Positions 41,738-51,317 are shown, counted from the first letter of the stretch. The stretch: 64,000 nt of DNA from Anthonomus grandis grandis (GCF_022605725.1 NC_065563.1:13790518-13854517), one strand, 5' to 3'. Numbers and translations: made by a program. The notes: a model not told the origin generated them from the letters alone.

Positions 41738-43600
41738 GGTATAAGCAAGGAAAAACTAAAATAAGCGAACTCTACATCTTCCAGCTCATCGGGAAGACTC
41801 GAAATGATGAAAACCCTCTATAGACTGCAGGGTCTTAATCTGTTTTTGCACGAACATGTGCCACAACAAATCGATTTTTAAGGGAATAAAAGGAATCCGT
41901 AAACCCACATTCCCTCGGGAGGCGATTTTTCTTTGGGTAGGTATATACGTGTCAAGGCGGAGGACCGACGTGACTGTATCAATGCCACGTTTGATCAAGC
42001 GTTCATACATTCAAAGAATTATTCGAGAAATATTAGGGAACTATTTATTTGACATCTTCCTCACTGAATTCCTTGAACGAAATGTTTCTCTTTTATTAAT
42101 ATCAAATCTTTCTTGCTCTACAGTTTTTAATATTACTATACATTGTCGAATTCAAAAAAGTAGTATAAGTCTGAGACCATTGACTTATGACTTGACCATA
42201 TTATGTACACCATCGATATGTACAAAGTGGATACATAAAAGTCAATATGTTTTTTCATAAAATTCCTCAAAAAAATCGTTTATCGAATTTCCTTATATTT
42301 TACGTAAAAAAAGTCGATTCTTGATATAACGCCTTTAAGACTGTGCCAAAAAGTAGTTTTTTTTATTCAAGTGCATAAACTTTTAATAATAAAAGTAGAG
42401 CGATTTTCTTCACGTACGACTACTGATTGTTGACTTATTGTAGAGAAAAGGGTCGTCTTGTGGCACATCATTTTAAAGCTCTTGAATATGAATTCAATAT
42501 CTTTACCTATACTACAAAATGGTGGTACATTTAATAATTACCTGACTAAATACATTAAGTTCAATTGAGAAGATGCTGTAAATGGTTGCCTTGACACAAG
42601 AACAGTCAGTCCGAAATTTCACACCGAACATTTTCAAATACACTAACATCGATATAATTTCTTACGTCAGATTTAGAGAGAGAGCGAAACATTTTTAGGT
42701 TTAAAATGGTATTTAATTGTTTTTTTTCGGTGACCACTCAAATTGGGTTAAATAATTAAAAATCAAGGAAATTTTTTTATAAAAAAAATACGTTTAATTA
42801 CATAATTGTGTAATGGTTGATAATAATCCTGTAGGCCATGAATCGCTTCTTTTTATTACATAAAGAGAATTTCTGTTAAAACAATGGAAGATGACCATCA
42901 ACCTGATAGAAACATAATTACCGCGCTCATGTTTATTTAATCCGGCTCGAAGGACCATTCACGTAAAAATGTTATCTACATAGTAAACGTTCAAATAATG
43001 TTATAAGGGGCACCTCATTATTATCGAAGCCCTTTTTACAACCCAATAATAAAGGCGAATATACATGAAAGGAGACGCAGCTTTTGTCGTCGTCGTCGAC
43101 GAAGAAGGGCTTCACGTTAGAATGATCAATTGGGTTGTTAAGGGCAACAACAACAACAACAGGTTGTTTGCCCTTTTAAGATATTGAGACGTGTCACCAC
43201 AAGAAAAAAATGAATTCATTTATTTTCGTTAAACACTCATCAAAAGTTCATTGATTTATTGAACAAATTATTAATTGACCTTCTGACCCGAATATTAATC
43301 ACAGACGGACGAGTTTAATGTTAATAGTGGGTCATTAAAAGTGTGAGAGTAATAAATGAGTACTATAAAATTCTCCATTCTCTACTTAAGAAATACATAT
43401 ACAGTATGTCCAAGATAAGGATGGAGGATTTTGGAGAATAAAGGAGATGCGAAGACGGTTAAATTAGGGAGAAGTTGCGCATTTTCAGGTCTAACAATAT
43501 GCCGTTTAGGAAGTTTTAAAATTCTGAGTAGTTCCGGAGATGTGTCTATAAAATCGAAATTTGCGGATTTCGTTTTTATTTTCTGACGTTATTTTTAAAG
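41738..43600. other. Satellite-flanking, AT-rich sequence with no recognised gene
   Basis: This begins abruptly after the last monomer. Two overlapping opposite-strand open frames lie at its start: minus 41786-42010 (74 codons) and plus 41856-42260 (134 codons). I recognise neither; the minus frame could be a transposon fragment, but no family motif is visible. The rest is AT-rich with a GTC-rich run near 43087-43101, a (CAA)n run near 43146-43161 inside a weak AGGGCAACAA/TTGTTTGCCCT inverted repeat, and a GAGAGAGAG stretch near 42676. Any regulatory role for the downstream gene is unproven. Confidence 0.6.
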
Positions 43601-43619
43601 AAATATGGAAAAACAAAAG

Positions 43620-43797
43620 ACACTTTCTCGTGGAAAAGGCTTTTATGCTCAAGAGCTGAACTTTGAGGTACCCCTGAAGTAACTTCGCAAGAATCTGAAA
43701 ATTCCATGTTTGTGACTGCAGTCCGATGTACTGTTGTCATAAAAATTGAATGGTTGCTAATTTTTTTGTTCAACACGAATGAATGCTGGACATGCAC
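43620..43797 (-). pseudogene. Possible LINE reverse-transcriptase scrap (TSGVPQ motif)
   Basis: A minus-strand frame contains SDSCEVTSGVPQSSALE, which resembles the TSGVPQGSxLGPLLF block that precedes the catalytic box in non-LTR retrotransposon reverse transcriptases. The usual G after PQ and the LGPLLF continuation are missing or altered, and no other RT block is visible nearby. A short decayed LINE fragment is the most economical reading; chance similarity remains possible. Confidence 0.35.
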
Positions 43798-43853
43798 CGG
43801 TAAAGTAAACTTTTCAACATCTCGCGTATGTAGCGGAGACGAGACGGAGGGAG

Positions 43854-43859
43854 TATAAA
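43854..43859 (+). promoter_or_regulatory. TATA-box candidate upstream of exon 1
   Basis: TATAAA lies in the context GGGAGTATAAACGTT, about 290 bp upstream of the proposed ATG at 44151. A GA/CG-rich segment (about 43830-44000) with GAAGAAGAC-type repeats follows, compositionally unlike the AT-rich surroundings and suggestive of a 5'UTR or core promoter. I could not pick out a convincing initiator, so the transcription start is not fixed. Confidence 0.35.
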
Positions 43860-44150
43860 CGTTAAACGCGAAGAAGACGAAGAAGAAGAAAAAGGAGCAC
43901 GAAACTGTTGTTGGCCACTCTATTTGAGGGCCGGTAAAGGCACGCGGACGTTTATTCGTCGACCGACATCGGGAAAGAACTACGTGTAGATAGATATACG
44001 CACGCGATTGATACGCGGAGAAAAAACTTATTTTTTGAAATTCGCGCTCGATTTTTATTTAAATCGTGGTTTTCATGGGTGTTGAATTTTTTAAGTGGAA
44101 TTAACAAAAGAAAACTGTAGAGTGGACTGTGTGTGTGTGAGTCAAAAAAA

Positions 44151-44170
44151 ATGAAGATGAGGTGGCCCAG
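44151..44170 (+). CDS. Exon 1 (coding part) of a secreted-protein gene, signal peptide n-region
   Basis: ATG at 44151 sits in an A-rich context (AAAAAAAATG) typical of insect starts. It is followed by six codons and two bases (M-K-M-R-W-P-AG) and then CAG|GTTAGT, a good 5' splice site. The exon ends after two bases of a codon. The only strong downstream acceptor facing a long plus-strand frame, at 63260/63261, supplies the missing G to form AGG (Arg) and continues with HLLTSVLLLTIVLPLLEA. The basic n-region MKMRWPR followed by that hydrophobic core makes a textbook signal peptide, which neither exon has alone. Phase agreement plus the completed signal peptide is the main support. No transcript evidence is available, and a different first exon cannot be excluded. 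Confidence 0.68.
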
Positions 44171-44269
44171 GTTAGTTATGAACATTTATTTTATATTGTT
44201 TATTGTAGAATTGATAATTGTTTCTAGGTAAATTTATTACGACTAGATTTAAAATCTGTGAGTACAAAT

Positions 44270-45330
44270 ATGTAATAATAATAAGCTTTATTTCCAACAG
44301 GTTACATATATTCAGTTACAGGAGAATCAATTTGTACAAGTACGAATGCATAAACTGTACTTAGATTCATGCAACTAGACTATAAAAGAATTACTATATA
44401 ATAAAAAAAAGTAGTGAGTTTGAGAAAACAAATAATAAAAAATCAACACTAAATTAGGATAAGAATCAAGAATTAATTTAAATCAAAAAAATGAGTAAAC
44501 AAATGTATTCAAACTAAAAACTAAATAACCTATAGCCTCCCCCACCGATCATACGCAGGTGACTCAAAATAAGTGCCAAATTGTCATGGTGAATGTCACA
44601 AGAATCAGCAATCCTTTGCAAAAGGGATGGGCATCAGTCAATTTTATGGTTAAGTAAATTAAACAAGAATTTCACCGAATGCATTTCTCTTCTCTTCGCA
44701 AGTGACCGTTCATAAGAGAACATCAGGTTATGGTCAAAACCCTTGGAGGATAGACTCCCTCGCATCCTTAAATGCCAAACATTTAAGGAATCGCCGTTGG
44801 ACTGGTTCTAATAGGTGAATGTGCTGGTTGTAAATGGGAGACCAAATGAGGAAGCTGTAGTCCAGCTTGGATCTAACAAATGCATAGTAGAGAGTTTTGG
44901 CATCAGTGGCAGTGTTCGAAAAAAGTTTGCAATTTCTGATAATAAAGCCCAGCATGCGAGTAGCTCTAGAAACAGTATCTTCGATGTGAGGGATAAAAGA
45001 ACATTTTTGTCTCCTCTGACTCCAAGATCTTTAAAACAGGTAGACCTTGTCAGAGACTCTCCATTAACTGAGTAATGTGAGCGTGAGCTATGGTCACATT
45101 ACACTTGGAAACATTTAGGTTGAGCCGGTTCAAAGTGCACCAATGGTGTACTACAGTATTGATGTTCTCTTGCAGTTGACCACAATCTGCTATATAGAGT
45201 CAATCCTATGGAAAAGCTTTAGGTCATCAGCATATGCTAACCAAGAGCAATTGAGGGTAGAAATCAAGTCATTAGCGAAAACGTTAAAGAGAAGGGGGCC
45301 CAAGTTAGAGCCCTGAATGAATATTAGAGT
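44270..45330 (-). pseudogene. 5'-truncated LINE (Jockey/CR1-like) reverse transcriptase and 3' tail
   Basis: Reading on the minus strand from about 45310, the translation gives QGSNLGPLLFNVFANDL, then the RT catalytic box Y-A-D-D at 45223-45234, then LNVSKCNV, a KDLGV block, and the thumb-region signature RMLGFIIRNCK...YAFVRSKLDY...LIWSPIYN...VQRRFLK (44734-44955). A degraded SYERSLAKRR..HSVKFLFNLL stretch follows. The element ends in AATAAAGCTTATTATTATT on the minus strand near 44270, resembling a LINE A-rich or simple-repeat tail. Frameshifts and stops interrupt the frame at several places, for example near 45060 and 44980. The N-terminal RT, endonuclease and ORF1 are absent, as expected for 5' truncation. 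It lies about 100 bp downstream of the exon 1 donor. Family assignment beyond a non-LTR retrotransposon is tentative. Confidence 0.82.
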
Positions 45331-45389
45331 CAAAGGCATGCAGAAACAAGAGGTTATATAAGATTATTAAAGATAAGTCCCAAAGATAA

Positions 45390-45886
45390 ATCATTGACGC
45401 ATGTTAAAATTGGACTTTTTGGCTTTGGTGATTTCCATTTTCTCCAGGAGATCCAACTTTTTACCCTTAGGACACTCGTGAACAATGGAAACATTTGCAG
45501 GGACGGAAAAACTATGACCCGTTGATAATAAATGGTTAGCAAATGCTGACTTAGTTCTTTGAACTTATTATAACGAGGCTTAGGTGTTTCTGTACCCTTG
45601 TGGATACTCTCCTTCCTGATTGTCCCACATAAACAGCAGGGCAATCCTTACAATTAAGACAATATACACCCAATTTAGATAGAGGATCACTTTTATCCAA
45701 CGTCTTTACCAGGTTCTTTCTTATAGTAGCGAGTGGGTCGTTTTGAAAGCTATGGAAAGGCTTAAGAAATTTTGCAAGTTGTTGAAAAATGCCGCCGAAA
45801 TAACTGAGGCATCTAAAATTATTATTGTTGGTGATATTGTTCGGTGGGTGGACGATGTGGACACATACCAGAGATATATTATTCAA
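45390..45886 (-). pseudogene. Penelope-like element fragment: GIY-YIG endonuclease end
   Basis: Penelope-like retroelements encode an RT followed by a GIY-YIG nuclease. The minus-strand frame 45551-45886 carries LSKLGVYCLNCKDCPAVYVG and then QSGRRVSTRVQKH. This has the GVY (about 45662-45670) and YVG pair of that nuclease and the Cys-x-x-Cys seen in Penelope versions. After a frameshift near 45545 the next frame reads KSAFANHLLSTGHSF and then HECPKGKKLDLLEKMEI before a stop near 45400, matching the C-terminal half of the domain. Upstream of GVY, FRCLSYFGGIFQQLAKFL resembles the linker after the RT. The RT itself is missing. The fragment abuts the LINE tail on its downstream side. The family call is good; the element is dead. 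Confidence 0.78.
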
Positions 45887-46095
45887 GAAACTTAATTACT
45901 GACTATTTATGGAAAAATAAAGAATTAAGATTTTAGCATAAACTCCATCCCTTTAGGGGCCTCCTTCCAACTACAATGCACATAGAATTCTGAGATCCAC
46001 ATATTTATTTGGCTCTTCAACGCAAATAGGTTCTCCATCCAGGTACATTTTTCATTAATTCTCTCTCTCTTCCTCTCGATTAATTCTTAGTTGTT

Positions 46096-46419
46096 TTAGA
46101 AATGCCCTGTCTCTTTCCGCCATATAAGCATAAGGTAAACTGCTAAACTTGCTCTCTTAACCTCTAATTGTTCTCTATAGACTGAGCCCACATTGAGGTA
46201 GAGAAGGTAGGCAGCTCCAGTAGTCATTTCAATTAGACCATCAATAAGTGAATAACCTCCAAAGTAGGACCTAGGAGGCACTCTTTTAATATTTATGGGC
46301 CTGTATCCTTCTTCAGGAGGCATTTCTTGCCTCATCATTTCAGTCATTTTAGTCATCTTCCCCTTGTGTTTATCTTCGTAGAAAGCCATTAAATTTCTTA
46401 TTTCTTCCAGGCATTCCAA
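46096..46419 (-). pseudogene. Unrecognised 107-codon frame, probable repeat-derived fragment
   Basis: The frame encodes an N-terminal charged, Met/Lys/Glu-rich helix-like segment (MECLEEIRNLMAFYEDKHKG, then KMTKMTEMMRQEMPPEEGYR) followed by RVPPRSYFGGYSLIDGLIEM and TGAAYLLYLNVGS. I do not recognise a family, and no splice partners are evident. It lies on the minus strand between a Penelope-like fragment and a mariner, inside the proposed intron, so a transposon-derived piece is likelier than a host gene. The rest of 45887-46660 holds nothing I can identify. Confidence 0.25.
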
Positions 46420-46666
46420 ATTATTTACTCTAAGAAATTTCTAATCTTTTTAGACATACCAACTCATTTTTTAATTAATTTTAGACACTTAAAGCCTTCG
46501 GATTTCTCTCCCTTTTAATTCTAAGCAATTGAACTTTGTGTATGTGTTGATTATGTGATTGTGCATTAAGTTGGGGTTATTATATGATTTTGTATTTCCA
46601 GAAACATCTAGAGATGATTGTTTGGTAAGGTTTTCTAATTGGACTTCAAAAAGAACCTCGTTGATA

Positions 46667-46697
46667 CGAGGGCGGGTCAATAAGTCCGTGACTTTTT
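46667..46697 (+). repeat. mariner left inverted terminal repeat
   Basis: This is a perfect 31-bp reverse complement of 47888-47918, preceded by the TA target dinucleotide. It begins CGAGGGCGGGTCAATAAGTC and ends in a T tract. Confidence 0.95.
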
Positions 46698-46731
46698 GGA
46701 TAAAAGACAGGTTTTTATATAAAAAGTTATT

Positions 46732-47749
46732 TTATTTTTTAACATAGTCTCCTTTGAGTTCTATACACTTAGTCCAACGTTTCTCCAATTTTTTTATCCC
46801 TTCGGAAAAATATGATTTGTCGAGGTCATCAAAATAGGCATTTGTTTGAGAGATGATTTCGTCGTCATTGTCGAGCCATTTCTTTAAGTTTAGGAATAGG
46901 AAATAGTCACTGGGGGCTAAATTTGGAGAATAGGGCGGATGAGGAAGTAATTCGTAACCTAATTCATGAATTTTTGCCATGGAAACTGCACATGTGTCCA
47001 CCCGTGCATTATTCTGGTGGAAAAGAACTTTTTTTTAGCCAAATGTGGTCTTTTTTCTTTCAGTTCCTCATTGAATCTATCCAATAAGTTGGTATAATAT
47101 TCTCCATTGATTCTTTTCTTCTTTTGAAGATAGTCAATGTAGATTATACCGCGTGCATCCCAAAAAACGGTCGCATTGATTTTATTGGCTGACAAACCCA
47201 CCTTTGCCTTCTTGGGCGCTGTTTTGACTGCTGTTTGGTCTCCGGCGTGTTGTGGTGGATCCACGTTTCGTCCACGGTGACGAAACGACGCAAAAATTCG
47301 TCCATATTGCGGTTGAGAAACGCCAATCACTCCTGGGAAATTGTCACACGGTTGCGTTTGTGGTCGATTGTGATCAAACGCGGCACCCATCTTGCGGAAA
47401 GCTTTCTCATACCCAAATGATCATTCAAAATTGAAACTACTGAACCATGTGAGATCCCTATGGCTTCCACAATCTCCCTCACTTTCAATCTCCGATCGGC
47501 TAAAACCATATCGTGAATTCTTTCGATCGTTTTGGATGTAGAGACCTCGACTGGGCGTCCAGAACGTTCGGGATCTTCCGTGCTTGTACGGCCACATCGA
47601 AATTCAGTAAACCACTTCTTTACCATGGAAATGGATGGTGCAGAGTCCCCATAATATTTATCAAGCATCAAGCAATCGGATGGTTTTTTCCGTAAAAAAT
47701 AATGCTTAATGAGCACACGAAATTCACTTTTTTCCGATTTTTTCTCAAA
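46732..47749 (-). pseudogene. mariner transposase pseudogene
   Basis: About 339 codon-equivalents long, close to the family norm of roughly 345. The N-terminal helix-turn-helix region (47327-47716) includes HYFLRKKPSD, VKKWFTEFRCGRTS, DPERSGRPVEV and the WVPRLITIDHKRNR block (WVPHxL class). The first catalytic Asp is in FVTVDETWIHH (47270-47272). Then come FWDARGIIYIDYL, HQNNA, and YSPNLAPSDYFLF carrying the third Asp. Damage: the start codon is not visible; a TGA at 47327-47329 sits in frame between SQE and LAFLNRN; a frameshift lies near 47211-47222; a second lies in the T8 run at 47029-47036 and looks like loss of one base. The second catalytic Asp of the HxDNA motif is Asn (47011-47013). 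It could not encode active enzyme. Confidence 0.92.
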
Positions 47750-47887
47750 ACGCGTGGTAGTCTGCTATCAACAGCTGTCAAACACAAACTAAATGGACAC
47801 AGTTTTTTCAAATTTTGACAGGCGTCAACTGACAGTTCTCTGTTGACAGAAACAGAGTTGCCATTTCCATTAAAAGGCGGGAAATTC

Positions 47888-47918
47888 AAAAAGTCACGGA
47901 CTTATTGACCCGCCCTCG
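47888..47918 (-). repeat. mariner right inverted terminal repeat
   Basis: This is the perfect partner of 46667-46697, followed by TA. The outer end CTTATTGACCCGCCCTCG is clearly related to the decayed terminus CTTATTGACGGAACCTCG at 59300-59317. Confidence 0.95.
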
Positions 47919-48398
47919 TAAATATCCTTCCATTATCTATTTTTCCAATGAAGTCAAATTGATCTTTATGATATTTCTATATGTTTTTATGTCATAAAGA
48001 TTATTTCTATATTTCTATATCTTTATGACATTTCTATATGATATTCTTATGAAATATATATGCACTGTATCTAATTTAATTCTTATAACACTACATATAA
48101 TAATACAATAATATACAGGGTATTCTCGAAAAGAAAAACGCAGTTTCACAAAAATGGGAACGTTGTAATGCTGAAAATATGATGCGCCTATACTAGAGGT
48201 AAAAAACAATACGTTGCCAAATTTTCAAAAATTTTGAAAGATAAAACGATTGTTTCTTAATTATCCTATTTTTATAACCGCCACTGCATATGAGTAATAA
48301 TAATTGATTTATGTTGATTTATTAACCTTACTTATTGCAAATAATTTTCTGGGTTATCATTGCCTATAGACTTGGCTTTGGTAGTTCTAAACCTTTTA

Positions 48399-48715
48399 TG
48401 CAGGCCATACACGCTACGGTTTACCGGAGAGGTTTACCTGTCCGGAAAACCGTAGAATAAAACACCAATTAAATATTGAAACACCATTGCGATCTCTTCT
48501 TTCCTACTTTTTTGGCACTGTTTACTTTTAAAATTATCGCAAGTTCTACCAATGCTAGGAGATCGTCGTCGTTGTCGTCACGGGAAGCCATAGTGAAACA
48601 CTGCTAAATTTCTGTCCGGTAAAAGTAAACCGGAATGTCTCACACACACCCTACGACCAAAAATCGACCTGTACAGGTAAACCTCTCCGGTAAACCGTAG
48701 CGTGTATGCCCTGCA
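48399..48715. mobile_element. PIF/Harbinger-type MITE, 317 bp
   Basis: Terminal inverted repeats of 43 bp (48399-48441 and 48673-48715, one mismatch) begin TGCAGGSCATACACGCTACG. The element is flanked by TTA on both sides (48396-48398 and 48716-48718), the TWA target duplication characteristic of PIF/Harbinger. The interior is too short for a transposase but keeps a short minus-strand reading frame (separate entry). A second, inner pair of similar motifs (CCGGAAAACC near 48442, GTCCGGTAAAAG near 48614) suggests internal rearrangement of the terminal region. Confidence 0.82.
48469..48591 (-). pseudogene. Truncated 40-codon frame in the MITE, possibly the 5' end of a Harbinger gene
   Basis: The ATG at 48591 opens MASRDDNDDDLLALVELA, followed by IILKVNSAKKVGKKRSQWCFNI and TAA at 48469. 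An acidic start, a short hydrophobic helix and then a basic KKxGKKRSQW stretch is the arrangement expected near the N-terminus of PIF/Harbinger nucleases, where a basic (K/R)-R-x-W motif precedes the catalytic domain. The DDE residues are absent. Its placement inside terminal repeats supports derivation from the parental element by internal deletion; the identity is inference. Confidence 0.5.
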
Positions 48716-49723
48716 TTAGGAATAGTAACATTAAATAATATCAGAGATTTGGCTTGTAAAAGTCCTCAATTCCGGAATCACTTTTTGTCGTTCATCAACT
48801 TCTTAAAGAATTGTATTTTTTTCAACAAATTTAATATTTTCCAGTTTTTTTGTTTAATTGATTCATATAATAAACTAAGACTTTATAAGCTTCCTTCTTT
48901 ATTAATTTATCAAAGTATTCTTTCGATTTTACCTTCCATAAGTAAGGATTGCTTCTAAAAAATAAATTCCGTCAAAATTTCTCCCTTCGTTGTTCTAGGA
49001 ACGATGTTTTCTTTTTGATTGTCTATCTTGCTTTTTTTAATCTGCAATCAAGATTAAACAACTTAGAAAACAGTTTTATTTTCATTTTTCCACAGAAATG
49101 TGAGCAAAACTGTCTGTGTATAGAGAGTTTAAGAAAATTCTTGATTTAATTTAGTAATAAGTTGTGCTAAAGCTCACTAGACTTATAGTCCAAGGTATAA
49201 AACCAAGATGACTCTTATTGCTATTTCCAAGTTCTTTGGTCTCTGATAACTATAGGTGAGACTCCAGAAATTCATCCGGATGACAATTTCTGATCATGTC
49301 AGTACCTCAGAATCTATTTACGCTTTACAGCTTACTTAAGGACGTGAAATCCATGAGTATATTGACTATTCCTCAACACTGTAAGATGTTCCACATTTTG
49401 ATCCTAAAATGACTTAAATAGAGCTGAAGTTTCCAAGATATCCAGGAGTAATATCCATGGAATTCATCAAAGACTCAATGAATTTTTCTAGGTAGTATGG
49501 ATCTTTTGCAAGAAAACTCTTCATTTTCATGTAAACTGACGCATAGAACCCGTAAGAGATATGGTTTCTAATTTGTATACTAGTAAAACATGCATCCTAT
49601 TAGGGAAGAAAGACAGGGAATTAGATTTGTTCCGAACTAAATGAGGATTTGAGAAATAATTATTATTATACAAGAATATTCAATTAAAAATCACGTACTG
49701 CTGGCAATTCGGGACACCCTGTA

Positions 49724-51030
49724 TAGCAGAAATGTTTCTACATTAGAAAGGCTTAGGCTATAAAAATTGAAACAAAAACGAAGAAACTCGTTTGTGCCAA
49801 TTAAATCTATAATATAAATAATTCCATATATAAAAGTTCAAAGAACTGTATAATATTTTTAGATGTGATGCGAGCACGTTAAAAATGTTAACACATTCAT
49901 TCATCAACGGTTTGGTTTGGAATAACAATAAAATCCCAAAAGATGTTTACAATATGTGAATTGGGAAGGAAATGAGTTAAAAAATATAAAACAAAAAAAC
50001 GGTATTCCGATATTTGCAATAATTACATTTAACTCTATTTGTGGTGCATTTCCTTAATGGTTTCCTTCGTAACTGGATTGATAAGTGCTAATTTAATGGG
50101 ACGCTCGTATTTTAACGTAATTAAAGCCAGCTTTGCAGTAAACGTTTTTTAAAAGTGTTTCGCGGGAAGGATTAATTCATTTAAACGGCTCTTGGAATTC
50201 ATTTTTCTTTTCCGCAGTTTGATAGTTTCCAATGACGCCCATCGACTATACACACTCAAACAAGAAACAAATGTTAAACGTAAGTGCAACTCATGAATTA
50301 AACATGACAATTTATCACGGACTTATGGCCCTCTGAGAATGTACATAAATTTAACTACTTCTTCATCGAAGATCGAACTGATCGATGCTAATTTATGAAT
50401 ATTATTCATGACTTAAGCCGAATTAATAGACGTCGGCCGAACAAACTTGTAGAGTTAGAATGCTAGACATATAAGAAAGGCTCCCTTAAGCGCACAAATA
50501 ACATTTAAATGTTTTTCTGTGAAATGGCCCCCATTTACATCGGTTGTCTCGTAAATCAGGATTTTTCCAGCGCCGCCACGTTGTGGGTGGCTCTTTAATT
50601 ATTTTAAGTACCTTCAATGTACTGCCGCTTTTTATTCTTTTCCTCCATCTATTATAATATGGCGAACGTATGTTGGTCGCGGTACTATAACAAACCATTG
50701 CGGTGACATTCTGACCTTTACTGAACTCCTCGCTTGTGTATATATATATAGTGGACATCGTTGGTCAACGAGCTTCAATAATTGTTGCAAGCAAAAGACA
50801 CATAAGAGCATTTATTATTATTTATTTTTTGGACCTTCCAGAATTCAAGGGTCATCCTGGGGAGCCTAATAGGTATATGCTGTTATAGGTCTTGTTGAGG
50901 TCTTTTCTAAAGAATATTTTAATAATTACAATTATTTGCTTTCCAAAGACTGACCGCCCACTTTTGCCCGATTGGATGGATGAAGGAAGTGCTCCCAAAA
51001 AAATTCTCAGGGTATCTCTCATTAAATATA
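49724..51030. other. Intronic sequence without recognised genes or repeats
   Basis: AT-rich sequence with homeodomain-like TAAT/ATTA clusters. A minus-strand open frame of 90 codons at 50486-50758 is unrecognised and has no supporting features. Short TA runs occur at 50738-50751. I see no transposon motif between the TACAGGGT terminus at 49723 and the LINE fragment that begins near 51040. Confidence 0.5.
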
Positions 51031-51039
51031 TTTACAATT

Positions 51040-51314
51040 TTAAAAAGCTACGCGTGTTTCGCTCTTGTGGGAGTATCATCAGGCCCAAAGGAAGTCAGGT
51101 ACCAGCCGTGTATATTGATTTCTCAAAAGCTTTTGATCAAGTAAATCATATCATCACCTTTTTACATTCTACATTAATCATATTGCTAGTTGTCTTAAAT
51201 ACTGTATATTTCTATTGCTTTCTGATGATCTCAAGGATCAGGAAATGTTATTTTATAGTTTATAGTCGAAGTGTTAACTCTCTGGGTTATATTTATTCTA
51301 CTGAAGTCACTTAA
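51040..51314 (+). pseudogene. LINE reverse-transcriptase fragment (motif A)
   Basis: The plus-strand frame reads YIYNFKKLRVF, then SQVPAVYIDFSKAFDQVNH. This is the RT motif A (Y-x-DFSKAFD-x-VNH) with the first catalytic Asp, near 51111-51150. After degraded sequence, RIRKCYFIVYSRSVNSLGY, ending before a TSGVPQG-like position, matches the block after motif A (RxQxVxVNGxxS). Later motifs, including the catalytic YADD, are not found before the TA-rich repeat. It is on the opposite strand to the LINE at 44.3-45.3 kb, hence a separate insertion. Confidence 0.72.
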
Positions 51315-51317
51315 CTT

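Larger units (their letters stand above)
46667..47918 (-). mobile_element. mariner transposon, full-length with perfect 31-bp ITRs, inactive
   Basis: The inverted terminal repeats at 46667-46697 (CGAGGGCGGGTCAATAAGTC...) and 47888-47918 are exact reverse complements over 31 bp. The element is flanked by TA (46665-46666 and 47919-47920), the target duplication of the Tc1/mariner superfamily. The total length of 1252 bp is normal for mariner. A single transposase frame runs right to left inside it but is broken (see separate entry). The perfect ITRs contrast with the damaged gene, which suggests fairly recent insertion, possibly mobilised by transposase made elsewhere. A second remnant with a closely related terminus lies at 59095-59317. 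Confidence 0.95.
48114..49723. mobile_element. Possible older DNA transposon with TACAGGGT termini, host of a nested MITE
   Basis: The left end TACAGGGTATTCTCGA at 48114 and the right end (reverse complement TACAGGGTGTCCCGA, ending at 49723) form a short imperfect inverted repeat. Each is flanked by TA (48112-48113, 49724-49725). Subtracting the 317-bp Harbinger insertion and its 3-bp duplication leaves about 1290 bp, a usual size for Tc1/mariner-type elements. No transposase motif is recognisable inside. A weak plus-strand similarity to a LINE C-terminus (LRLYKLPSLLIYQ near 48880-48920) competes with this reading. The two ends may therefore belong to unrelated remnants. Confidence 0.35.

Noticed and set aside
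41856..42260. 134-codon plus-strand frame beside the satellite edge
   Set aside because: It overlaps a minus-strand frame of equal plausibility, has no recognisable domain, and becomes low-complexity toward its end.
48749..49149. Plus-strand frames 48749-48958 and 48949-49149 as genes
   Set aside because: Low-complexity, Phe/Leu/Ser-rich translation of AT-rich DNA. There is a faint LINE C-terminus resemblance (LRLYKLPSLLIYQ) but no second motif to support it.
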